From an uncultured Acholeplasma sp. (GTDB lineage: Bacteria; Bacillota_I; Bacilli_A; Acholeplasmatales; Acholeplasmataceae), in NCBI GenBank assembly GCA_937934685.1, contig CALGYU010000042.1, forward strand, positions 1-6,963: a stretch of DNA of 6,963 bases. Reading direction: 5' to 3'. The notes under the pieces were generated by a model. That model had not been told where the DNA came from, did not search any database, and saw nothing but the letters and a program-made list of their open reading frames with translations. The position numbers and the translations under genes are program-made. This document shows positions 1 to 5,871 of this stretch, piece after piece (the stretch's first letter is position 1; each line of letters starts with the position of its first letter).

Positions 1-101
1 GTTGCCCTTGATATGTAAAGTCTCCTTGCTACTTCGGCTTTACCAAGTCCGTTAATTAAAACATCTAATTGATCTAATATATTTTTATATGCATCATTCA
101 T
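1..101 (-). CDS. Small helix-turn-helix DNA-binding protein, N-terminal part
   Basis: The minus strand has an ATG at 101-99 behind a strong AAGGAGG ribosome site, then 33 sense codons before the gene runs off the left edge, so the C-terminus is unseen. Residues 1-16 look like a helical lead-in. Residues 17-33 (NGLGKAEVARRLYISRA, next residue Thr) fit a classic helix-turn-helix: polar first helix with Glu-Val-Ala, a turn, then Ile-Ser-Arg-Ala-Thr opening the recognition helix. This pattern is common in resolvase-type HTH domains, small repressors and sigma region 4. The start overlaps the end of the 55-aa gene by 8 bases, so it is the third gene of the leftward operon. I infer a phage transcription regulator that may bind one of the palindromes at 437-454 or 502-518. 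It does not visibly resemble the phi29 late activator p4. An HTH in a larger enzyme is not excluded. Confidence 0.65.
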   Translation of the reverse strand, partial: MNDAYKNILDQLDVLINGLGKAEVARRLYISRA

Positions 102-261
102 TGAGCTCCTCCTTAATCTTACTAATTTGATTTTCTATTAAAACCATATTGTAAGCTATAATAGTTCTTATTTCATTAAAATCCCATGTCTTGTAATTTA
201 TTTCTGCTTTCATGTCATCAACTAATTGTATAATCAATTTTCTAAGGTTATCATTTTTCAT
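94..261 (-). CDS. Small hypothetical protein, 55 aa, charged and helical
   Basis: The ATG at 261-259 follows a very good AAAGGAGGA ribosome site, and the frame is open for 55 codons to a TGA at 94. The protein starts MKNDNLRKLIIQLVDDMKAE, has a central Thr-Trp-Asp-Phe at residues 25-28, and ends in a Lys/Glu-rich helix (IENQISKIKEELNE). There is no signal peptide or membrane segment. It overlaps the upstream 48-aa gene by 11 bases and the downstream HTH gene by 8 bases, a pattern typical of translational coupling in a compact phage operon. I do not recognise a family. The Trp-Asp-Phe followed by an acidic or amide residue also occurs in the 48-aa neighbour, so the two may be diverged copies. 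Small leftward genes sit in the equivalent early region of phi29, but no specific match to p3-p6 is visible. Confidence 0.7.
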   Translation of the reverse strand: MKNDNLRKLIIQLVDDMKAEINYKTWDFNEIRTIIAYNMVLIENQISKIKEELNE

Positions 262-397
262 AATGTTCCTCCTTTATCATTTCATGCATTATTTCATATA
301 TTGGCCCTAATGTTTGAATTTTAGATTTTTGATCATAATCTTTAATTCTTGTAAAAAGTTCAGTCAATGTTTCAAAATCCCATTTACCTTTTTTCAT
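251..397 (-). CDS. Small hypothetical protein, 48 aa, first gene of the leftward operon
   Basis: The ATG at 397-395 lies seven bases after a purine-rich AAGGAAGGG ribosome site, and the frame is open for 48 codons to a TGA at 251. An alternative ATG at 404-402 is in another frame and stops after six codons. The protein begins MKKGKWDFETLTELFTRIKD and continues as a charged, mainly helical chain ending IKEEHYEK, with no membrane segment. The start is about 25 bases from the predicted transcription start of the promoter at 429-457, so this is the first gene read. The Trp-Asp-Phe-Glu near the N-terminus resembles Trp-Asp-Phe-Asn in the next gene. Function is unknown; a small early phage protein such as a host-takeover or replication accessory factor would fit the position, but nothing in the sequence shows it. 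Confidence 0.7.
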   Translation of the reverse strand: MKKGKWDFETLTELFTRIKDYDQKSKIQTLGPIYEIMHEMIKEEHYEK

Positions 398-428
398 TTT
401 CCATCCCTTCCTTTTCCTTTGTACCTAT

Positions 429-457
429 ATAATATCACACTATACGCATAGTGTCAA
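429..457 (-). promoter_or_regulatory. Strong leftward promoter for the small-gene operon
   Basis: Read on the minus strand this is a perfect TTGACA -35 box (457-452), a 17-base spacer, and a TATTAT -10 box (434-429) preceded by TGA, which makes an extended -10. Transcription should start near 422, giving a leader of about 25 bases before the 48-aa gene. Spacer length and both boxes match the housekeeping sigma factor of Gram-positive hosts, so it needs no phage factor to start. The spacer is almost filled by the palindrome at 437-454, which suggests it can be shut off by a bound repressor. Confidence 0.85.
437..454. promoter_or_regulatory. Palindromic operator inside the leftward promoter spacer
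   Basis: ACACTATACGCATAGTGT is an 18-bp inverted repeat. The seven outer bases of each half pair exactly, and 16 of 18 positions are symmetric overall. It lies between the -35 and -10 boxes of the leftward promoter and overlaps the -35 box by three bases. A dimeric HTH repressor bound here would block RNA polymerase. The HTH gene at the end of the same operon is the obvious candidate for autoregulation, which is inference. Confidence 0.65.
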
Positions 458-501
458 GCGTTTTATACATAAAAAGTATTTATTTATTTTTTTATTATTT
501 T

Positions 502-518
502 TATACATTATATGTATA
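502..518. promoter_or_regulatory. Palindrome at the -35 position of the rightward late promoter
   Basis: TATACATTATATGTATA is a perfect inverted repeat with 7-base arms and a 3-base centre. It covers about -39 to -23 relative to the predicted start at 541, where a -35 box would lie. A further single half-site, TATACAT, is at 464-470, about 38 bases upstream on the same strand. The placement fits either a repressor site or an activator site replacing the missing -35 contact. Its halves differ from those of the 437-454 operator, so a different protein, or a looser site for the same one, may bind. AT-rich DNA produces short palindromes by chance, but seven perfect pairs at this position are suggestive. 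Confidence 0.5.
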
Positions 519-525
519 CTAACAA

Positions 526-534
526 TGTTATAAT
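526..534 (+). promoter_or_regulatory. Rightward late promoter, extended -10 without a clear -35
   Basis: TGTTATAAT is a perfect TATAAT box with the upstream TG of an extended -10. At 16-18 bp spacing the -35 window (505-512) reads CATTAT or similar, far from TTGACA. Transcription should start near 541, just where the folded RNA begins, and read into scaffold, capsid and tail genes. The phi29 late promoter A3 likewise has a good -10 and a poor -35 and depends on activator p4; the analogy is inference. A second TATAAT lies 17 bases downstream at 546-551 in a near-copy of the same sequence and could give an alternative start near 558. Confidence 0.65.
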
Positions 535-540
535 ATAGAT

Positions 541-678
541 GTAGATATAATGTAGACTTGTTGGTTTACTGTAAAAAATCTGATGCCACGGTCAACTGTG
601 AAGAGCAGTGTGGAATTTAAGTAGGTGAAGGTTTGACGGCCTTAGCGGTGTAACAAAGAGCACTCAAATTTATCTACA
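541..678 (+). ncRNA. Candidate structured RNA at the 5' end of the late transcript
   Basis: No gene is seen between the late promoter and the scaffold start, but this stretch can fold compactly. The ends close as GTAGATA (541-547) with TATCTAC (671-677), extended by 549-551 with 668-670 around a bulged base at 548. Inside are three hairpins. The first is 552-557 with 564-569 (loop TTGTTG). The second is 586-589 with 610-613, stacked on 595-598 with 606-609 and leaving a 5-base GGTCA bulge. The third is 647-651 with 660-664. The bulge bases GTCA (591-594) can also pair with TGAC at 634-637 as a pseudoknot. It ends about 28 bases before the scaffold ATG. I recognise no riboswitch class. It may be a late-mRNA leader or an analogue of the phi29 packaging RNA. 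Pairings were found by hand; no energies were computed. Confidence 0.45.
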
Positions 679-706
679 CTAATAAAAATACAAAGGAGTT
701 ATAAAG

Positions 707-1198
707 ATGAGTGAAAATCTACAAAAAGACCCTGTTATAGAAAATGGGCAAGAACAAATTTATTTAGATCAAATCAAGGATTTGAAAGAAAAGTTAGAAA
801 ACGAGATGATTTCTAAAGAAGAATATGACAAGCTTCTTCTAGATCATAAAAAATTATTAAGCGATTATGTCAATAAAAGACCACCAATCGTTAAAGATGA
901 GAAAGATAAGAAAACAGCAAAAGAACTTAGTCAATATTTTACAAAAGAAAATGATATGACTAATCGCGAGTATTGGAAAAACGCTTTAGAGTATAGAGAT
1001 GCATATATGGCAGAATACAAGCGTGATCCATTTGATAATCCAAACTCTAACAATGCAGATCCTGAAAAGGCTGCAGGTGTTGCAGCTACGATTAGAGAAT
1101 TATTAAATCAATATCCGGATGACACCGAATTTAGAATCAAGTTAAATTCTGTCATGAAGGATGATCCAATGGTTTTAGCAAGAATAAGAAAAAGATAA
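707..1198 (+). CDS. Putative capsid scaffolding protein (phi29 gp7-like position)
   Basis: The ATG follows AAAGGAG at 692-698. The 163-aa product is very hydrophilic. Residues 17-52 are a Lys/Glu/Leu-rich helix likely to form a coiled coil, the middle (about 60-80) is strongly charged, and the last third (about 118-163) is a second helical region ending in the basic RIRKR. No enzyme motif or membrane segment is visible. Scaffold proteins fit this profile: acidic coiled-coil N-part and a basic C-terminal tail that often contacts coat protein. It sits directly upstream of the major capsid gene with a 19-base gap, as gene 7 does before gene 8 in phi29. It is longer than phi29 gp7 (98 aa) and I see no convincing residue match, so the call rests on position and composition. 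It is the first gene of the late transcript. Confidence 0.7.
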   Translation: MSENLQKDPVIENGQEQIYLDQIKDLKEKLENEMISKEEYDKLLLDHKKLLSDYVNKRPPIVKDEKDKKTAKELSQYFTKENDMTNREYWKNALEYRDAYMAEYKRDPFDNPNSNNADPEKAAGVAATIRELLNQYPDDTEFRIKLNSVMKDDPMVLARIRKR

Positions 1199-1217
1199 AT
1201 TCTAAGGAGGAATTAAA

Positions 1218-2324
1218 ATGGCTATTACTTTAAACACAAACTTTGTATTTGGTACATTATCAAATATGATTATTTCCACTCAAGTATTTTCCGATGGCAT
1301 TGGTGAACTTGGTGGCGTATATTCAAATAGGAAAGTAGATGGTACACTTTACGGTGATACTAAACGCTACATTTCAACGGATGCACTCAGATCGTATCCT
1401 TGGGATGGAACTGATGATACCGGTGGTTATAATTTATTAACAGTTAAAAGACCACCAGCACCGGTTGAACAAACGCTTGTTATTGATCAATTTAGACAAG
1501 TCCCTGTTACGATTGATGATTACTTAACCAAACAAGCGTTCTCAGATGAGGGTTCATTCTCTGCTTTTAATGGTGTTGTTTTAGGTTGGTTATCAACAAC
1601 TAAAAGAGTTTATGAACATACCAAGTTTTCGGCAGATATTATTGTATCTGGTTTATCAGGTGCAACTGCTTTTGCTGATATTAATTTAGATACACCAAGT
1701 GGTGTTACCATCACTGGTTATGATCTATTAAAATATCGTGCACAAGAATTATACAAACAACTTGAAGATAACATTAAAGAATTATCAGAACCATCAAGAG
1801 ATTATAATGACAATGGTTTCTTAAGAACTTATAAAATGGAAGACTTTGACATTATTGCACCTTTAGGTGTTTTATCAAGTGTTAGAAAACATGACTTACC
1901 ATTTTTATATAATCAAGATGACAAACCATTATTTAAAGAAGTACATTGGAAATACTTTGGTGAAATCAATGAATCCAGTGGTACAACTACAGCTACAAAT
2001 AAAACTGTTCGTTCATTAATTGAAACTGATTATGATGAAGTTCATGTTTTCCCAGGTGATTTATTACCAAACTCTACAGCTTATTTAGCAAATGAAACAT
2101 ATACTTGCGATTATTCTGCAAGACCATCATTAAATGATGAAGTTACACTTTTAATGGTACATAAAAAAGACTTCCCTATCATGTCTGCATTTACAGTCGG
2201 TACATCCTTCTTTAATGCACGTAGATTAGATATTAATCATTATCTAACCTTTGGACATAACAATGTATATGATGCACACATTGGTGAATATGCATTGCTT
2301 AAAGTGTCAACAAGCATCACCTAA
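1218..2324 (+). CDS. Major capsid protein, phi29 gp8 family
   Basis: This 368-aa coat protein forms the icosahedral (or prolate) shell, with the HK97-like fold known for the family. The start has a near-perfect AAGGAGG at 1204-1210. Residues from about 96 (VTIDDYLTKQAFSDEGSFSA) resemble the phi29 stretch [20 protein letters not shown], and the following helix matches in pattern. Residues from about 193 (SRDYND...FLRTYKMEDFDII) align with phi29 SRDWN...RTRSYMEDLHLII. Near residue 318, KKDFPIMSAFTVGTSFFNAR occupies the place of the phi29 [20 protein letters not shown] segment. Phi29 gp8 is 448 aa because it ends in an Ig-like BIG2 domain. Here the protein ends shortly after the core, so that surface domain is missing. 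Strong ribosome site and a following terminator suggest high, separate dosage. Confidence 0.9.
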   Translation: MAITLNTNFVFGTLSNMIISTQVFSDGIGELGGVYSNRKVDGTLYGDTKRYISTDALRSYPWDGTDDTGGYNLLTVKRPPAPVEQTLVIDQFRQVPVTIDDYLTKQAFSDEGSFSAFNGVVLGWLSTTKRVYEHTKFSADIIVSGLSGATAFADINLDTPSGVTITGYDLLKYRAQELYKQLEDNIKELSEPSRDYNDNGFLRTYKMEDFDIIAPLGVLSSVRKHDLPFLYNQDDKPLFKEVHWKYFGEINESSGTTTATNKTVRSLIETDYDEVHVFPGDLLPNSTAYLANETYTCDYSARPSLNDEVTLLMVHKKDFPIMSAFTVGTSFFNARRLDINHYLTFGHNNVYDAHIGEYALLKVSTSIT

Positions 2325-2352
2325 CAATTGGTTTTTCCTTTGTAACGGTTTT

Positions 2353-2390
2353 AAGCCCTTATCCGTGATAAAAAAAGGGCTTTTATTTTT
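2353..2390 (+). terminator. Intrinsic terminator between capsid and tail knob genes
   Basis: AAGCCCTT (2353-2360) pairs perfectly with AAGGGCTT (2375-2382) over a 14-base loop, and is followed by a T-rich run, TTATTTTT. The stem is short and the loop large, so read-through is likely. It would let most transcripts end after scaffold and capsid while a fraction continues into tail genes, matching the higher copy need for coat protein. No promoter is obvious in the remaining bases before 2408. Confidence 0.75.
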
Positions 2391-2407
2391 AAAAGGGAGG
2401 TTAACAA

Positions 2408-4324
2408 ATGGATTTATATTTTATTAAAGCAACAATGCACGGTTCTGTTTATAAACTAAGTGATTTTTACACCGGATCAAACTATAAACTAAACCCTGAT
2501 TACAAAATAAATGTTAACTTAAAAGCTGATAACTTAACTAGTATCGTTTTACCACCTGGATTGTCATTTGATCCTAGAAATTTTACGCACGTGATAGTAC
2601 CTGATATGGATATTGTTTATAAGATAAATAGGTATGATTATGAAAACTCTAATCAAGTAAAGTTATTTTTAGAAGAAGATGCCTTTATATCTAGTTATCA
2701 TGATTTTATTACTAAAGATATCTATATCAATCGTTCAAATAGTGCTAATCTTTTTACAGGCTTACACGATGTTAAAGATATCGCAATCAAACATCAAGCG
2801 AATTATTTCTCTAGAGCGGTCCCAGAAAATTATACAGGATTGTGGGCTTTATTTACTTTTCAAAAGTCAGATAATGATATAACAATTAAGACTAAAAACT
2901 TAGATATATTACCGTTTGTTGAGGGTAGTGGTACATTTACAAGCCTACTAGAATTACGATCGGCATATCCTGATTATGAGACCGATGTGATAACACCTTT
3001 TAATGTCGATTATTATTTAAAGTTTGCTAAACTAACAAACGGAAATTTATATCAATGTGTATGGGTATACGGCACTTTGTTATGGACTATGGTACAAACT
3101 AATATGCCAGAGTTAGAGCATAATGCAAGCACCCAATTCGGTCCAATGCCGGCATTAGCATATAAAAATAGCGTGATTGTCCTAACTGGTGATGTTGATA
3201 CTATTAATATTGCATTTCCCCTAGATTGCACGGTTTCAACGCTTATTAATTATAATATATCTGATGCACCAGGTAATCAAAATGTTTATACAACCTTACC
3301 ATCGTTTTATAATATTGATAGTTTTGGTGATGCTACTGATGACTTATTAAGTATTAAAATTATAACCGAGGAATTTATTATAGAATCTGATTTTTATTCA
3401 TTACTTGATCAAAAGTTGGAAAGATATTATTTACTTGGTAATCCAGGTGTAAATCAAACGAAATCTGTAACATTAACACCATCAAGTTATAGACTTAAAG
3501 TAATTACTAATAATATTTATTCAAAACTTAACGGCGGTAAAGCAGCACAAAACCATTTACAAAGAGCTAACAGCTTAATAATTAATCAATTTAAAAATAT
3601 ATTTAATTTTGATTATACAGCATATGAGGGTATTTTAAATACTGAACCCTTTAAAAAATACTTTATATCGCTATATGGACAACTGATTCAAATACCTAAT
3701 AAATACCTTAATTTTAACGTTAGAATAGCCATTACATCATCAGATGTGTTGTATGAGGTATATACCGACAAACACAACGTGATAGCATCAGGTCGCTTAC
3801 AATGGTTTACAAGGTACGCACTTGATCAACTAGATTTATTTATGGCAAACAATCCAACTTACAAAGAACAGTTTTGGACAAATCAAATATCCGGTGCAAT
3901 CAAAAATATTGGACTCGGTGCAGTTGGTGGTTCATTATCAGCAGGTCCTGGTTTAGGTACTGTAATCGGTGTAACATCATCTGTTGTATCTATTGCAAGT
4001 AATATAACAAATTTACATTATATGGAAAAAGGCTATAAAGATAAATCAGATGAGATCATAGGTCAAAACGATTTATCAATGTCCTTATTAAGGGGGTATG
4101 GTGTCTATATGATTGAGGTGACCCCTGATGCTGTAAGTCTTAATCAAATGATAGAAACTTACAATTTAATAGGCTTTCCGTGTGGTACTAAGTTAAAACC
4201 TAATACAATCATCACATCAGGTAATAACGTTATCGCCGGTCGTATGCTGGAAGTTGTAAAAAATAATTATGTAACAAATGAAATTAACAAAAAATTAAAT
4301 GAAGGGGTGGTGGTGATTTTATGA
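2408..4324 (+). CDS. Tail knob protein, phi29 gp9 family
   Basis: This 638-aa protein should form the hexameric distal tail tube. The start has GGGAGG at 2395-2400. In the N-terminal part, LFLEEDAFISSYHDF followed by IYINRSN matches the phi29 gp9 pattern HFEIDVLQTWMF...SFIVREH, a family hallmark. The C-terminal half has KYFISLYGQLIQI, then LDQLDLFMANNPTYKEQFWT, then a Gly/Ser/Ala/Val-rich hydrophobic stretch at about 495-535. It ends with GYGVYMIEVTPDAVSLNQMIETYNLIGFP, like phi29 YGNGYRGVYVIKKQLKAEYRRSLSSFFHKYGY. In phi29 the equivalent hydrophobic loops plug the tube and form a membrane pore; the same role here is inference. The length is close to phi29 gp9 (599 aa). The TGA overlaps the portal ATG as ATGA, indicating coupled translation. 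Confidence 0.9.
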   Translation: MDLYFIKATMHGSVYKLSDFYTGSNYKLNPDYKINVNLKADNLTSIVLPPGLSFDPRNFTHVIVPDMDIVYKINRYDYENSNQVKLFLEEDAFISSYHDFITKDIYINRSNSANLFTGLHDVKDIAIKHQANYFSRAVPENYTGLWALFTFQKSDNDITIKTKNLDILPFVEGSGTFTSLLELRSAYPDYETDVITPFNVDYYLKFAKLTNGNLYQCVWVYGTLLWTMVQTNMPELEHNASTQFGPMPALAYKNSVIVLTGDVDTINIAFPLDCTVSTLINYNISDAPGNQNVYTTLPSFYNIDSFGDATDDLLSIKIITEEFIIESDFYSLLDQKLERYYLLGNPGVNQTKSVTLTPSSYRLKVITNNIYSKLNGGKAAQNHLQRANSLIINQFKNIFNFDYTAYEGILNTEPFKKYFISLYGQLIQIPNKYLNFNVRIAITSSDVLYEVYTDKHNVIASGRLQWFTRYALDQLDLFMANNPTYKEQFWTNQISGAIKNIGLGAVGGSLSAGPGLGTVIGVTSSVVSIASNITNLHYMEKGYKDKSDEIIGQNDLSMSLLRGYGVYMIEVTPDAVSLNQMIETYNLIGFPCGTKLKPNTIITSGNNVIAGRMLEVVKNNYVTNEINKKLNEGVVVIL

Positions 4325-5346
4325 ATTCTTTATCCACTTGGCAATATCTGGATAACGAAATGAATCCGGTTGGTGAAAAACAATCAGATGATTTAAAAAG
4401 CTTATATCATCTACTAAACACAAAACATAGAATTGAAACATTAGAACGTTTTAAAGTTGAAGGATTACCTGAAGAGATTAGTCAAGATCTCATTGAACGT
4501 GTCTTATATTATAGATTTAAGGGTGCTTTATTTTATGTTGCATCCTTAGAAAAATATTTCTTTTTACCGTTTACTTTATCAGGTGAAAAATCGAATATTG
4601 ATAGTTATGGTAGATATAATAAAATTACACCAGTACTATTTACTGGTCACTGGAATGATGGCGATAAAGATGTACCATTTATATCCGGTATGAGCTTTAA
4701 AGTTGCATACGATAAAACATTACCTAAAGATGAAAATTATGCTTTTATATTAACTGATCATTCACTTGCTGTAAGTCAAGATGACATCCCAATGAATAGT
4801 TTAATACATCCGGTTATAGACCAATTAAAAGACATCTTAGTACTTGTAAACATTGATTTAGTAACATCTGCAAAAGTGATGTATGTACGTTTCAACAATG
4901 AAGATGAAAAAGATCTAATTGAGCGTGAATTTCATGGACTTGATAAAAAGATTTTAAGTGGTCAAAGAGTCGTTGCTATTGTTGGTAATATGGCATGGCA
5001 AGAACTACAGGCAAAATCACCTAAAGACTCATCCAGATACTTCCAAACCTATCAATCATTTGACAACCTACGTAAAGATTTAATTGGTATATCTAATGGT
5101 GGTACATTTCAAAAGCAAGAACATATTACAGACCAAGAAACCAAACTGAATTCAAACTCTGGTACTGCTGTACTAAATAATGCGTTGCGTATGCGTACAG
5201 AATGGGCTGATTTAGTCAATCATTATACAGATTTGAATATTGTATATTCTCTTCAAGAATCTAATGAAAATGAGATGATTGCAGAAGAAGGTGAACACTC
5301 CAAGAGCCAAAAAGGGGAAGGTGAAAACGATGCTTTATCAGAATAA
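4321..5346 (+). CDS. Portal (upper collar / head-tail connector) protein, phi29 gp10 family
   Basis: This 341-aa protein should form the dodecameric portal at the capsid vertex through which DNA is packaged. Near residues 60-105 the chain YYRFKGALFYVASLEKYFFL...YGRYNKITPVLF corresponds to the phi29 segment with [20 protein letters not shown]. The best match is C-terminal, about 253-311: LIGISNGGTFQKQEHITDQE, a spacer, then NNALRMRTEWADLVNHYTDLN resembles phi29 FLGIKNANLEKKERMVTDE...REEACEKINELYGLN. The last 30 residues are Glu/Lys/Ser-rich and extend past the phi29 length (309 aa). The ribosome site is the G-rich GGTGGTGGTGA (4307-4316 region) inside the tail knob coding end. The ATGA overlap upstream and the 17-base overlap with the next gene show tight coupling. 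Confidence 0.9.
   Translation: MNSLSTWQYLDNEMNPVGEKQSDDLKSLYHLLNTKHRIETLERFKVEGLPEEISQDLIERVLYYRFKGALFYVASLEKYFFLPFTLSGEKSNIDSYGRYNKITPVLFTGHWNDGDKDVPFISGMSFKVAYDKTLPKDENYAFILTDHSLAVSQDDIPMNSLIHPVIDQLKDILVLVNIDLVTSAKVMYVRFNNEDEKDLIEREFHGLDKKILSGQRVVAIVGNMAWQELQAKSPKDSSRYFQTYQSFDNLRKDLIGISNGGTFQKQEHITDQETKLNSNSGTAVLNNALRMRTEWADLVNHYTDLNIVYSLQESNENEMIAEEGEHSKSQKGEGENDALSE
5318..5323 (+). promoter_or_regulatory. Ribosome site that fixes the lower collar start
   Basis: AAGGTG (with GGGG just before it) lies six bases before the ATG at 5330. The in-frame ATG at 5279 has no comparable site upstream and would lengthen the overlap with the portal gene from 17 to 68 bases, adding a basic extension of 17 residues. 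The 5330 start is preferred. Confidence 0.7.
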
Positions 5347-5869
5347 AATATATGTGCATGGATTATATTTTACCGACATATTTCCTGATTTTGAAACATT
5401 TGCAGCTAAGGTTGATAATATTGATGGTTTAACTAATATGGATGAATTATATGAAGTATTGTTTAATAAGTATTTTAGAAGTGAAACGAGATACACATCA
5501 GAAGCCGGATTTATCCACTCGTTAAAATTTAAATTACAAGTGATATGGCCTGCATATGTCATTCAAAAAGGACTTTTAAAAGAAATACAGGAATTGACAT
5601 TACAAGAGATCATAGATGGTGATTTGTCAATTATTAATCAAGCAAACAACCCTAATATACCAACGGTTGATCCATCGACTAAACCGATACCAAATTTAAG
5701 TAGTACCCAACAAACAAGTTTAAGAAAGTTAAACAAATTAGAGGCATTAAGATTAAAATATGAAGCATCCATGAATGATTATTTATCTAAAATATATAAT
5801 GCATTAGATGGTTTATTTGTTCAAATGTTAACAAATGATACCAAAACAATTTACCCACAAGGAGGATAA
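5330..5869 (+). CDS. Lower collar protein, phi29 gp11-like, shortened
   Basis: This 179-aa product follows the portal gene, as gp11 follows gp10 in phi29, and should form the ring between portal and tail knob. The N-terminal part (1-45) is aromatic and acidic (IYVHGLYFTDIFPDFETFAA). Residues 45-85 (LFNKYFRSETRYTSEAGFIH, then LKFKLQVIWPAYVIQKGLL) fit the family pattern in which an arriving tail-side helix is followed by an F-K-L-x-x-x-(M/W)-P-Y segment, seen in phi29 gp11 as an ETVGRFK-type block ending in MPYYNQLY. A Pro/Asn/Thr-rich linker at about 103-127 leads to a C-terminal helix. Phi29 gp11 is 293 aa, so about a third is absent. The gene's last codons carry the AAGGAGG ribosome site of the next gene. 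Confidence 0.75.
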   Translation: MLYQNKIYVHGLYFTDIFPDFETFAAKVDNIDGLTNMDELYEVLFNKYFRSETRYTSEAGFIHSLKFKLQVIWPAYVIQKGLLKEIQELTLQEIIDGDLSIINQANNPNIPTVDPSTKPIPNLSSTQQTSLRKLNKLEALRLKYEASMNDYLSKIYNALDGLFVQMLTNDTKTIYPQGG

Positions 5870-5871
5870 TT

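Noticed and set aside
581..615. CTGATG near GAAG, similar to a hammerhead ribozyme core
   Set aside because: The invariant CTGANGA and GAAA core strings are not both present and the required third stem cannot be drawn.
583..624. Short frame ATG to TAG of 13 codons inside the structured leader (MPRSTVKSSVEFK)
   Set aside because: No Shine-Dalgarno site precedes it, its bases take part in the proposed hairpins, and 13 codons arise easily by chance.
541..678. Resemblance of GCCAC and GGTGAAGG pieces to cobalamin or Mg2+ (M-box) riboswitch boxes
   Set aside because: The pieces are short, in the wrong order and spacing, and the other conserved boxes are missing. A vitamin or metal switch before capsid genes would also make little sense.
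2679..2882. Open frame of 67 codons in another forward frame inside the tail knob gene
   Set aside because: Low-complexity Ile/Leu-rich product, no ribosome site, nested in a clear family member.
5279..5329. Longer N-terminus for the lower collar from the ATG at 5279
   Set aside because: Poor ribosome site and a long overlap with the portal gene. The ATG at 5330 has a good site six bases away.
5338..5562. Open frame of 74 codons on the minus strand inside the lower collar gene
   Set aside because: It lies wholly antisense to a gene with family support and has no good ribosome site.
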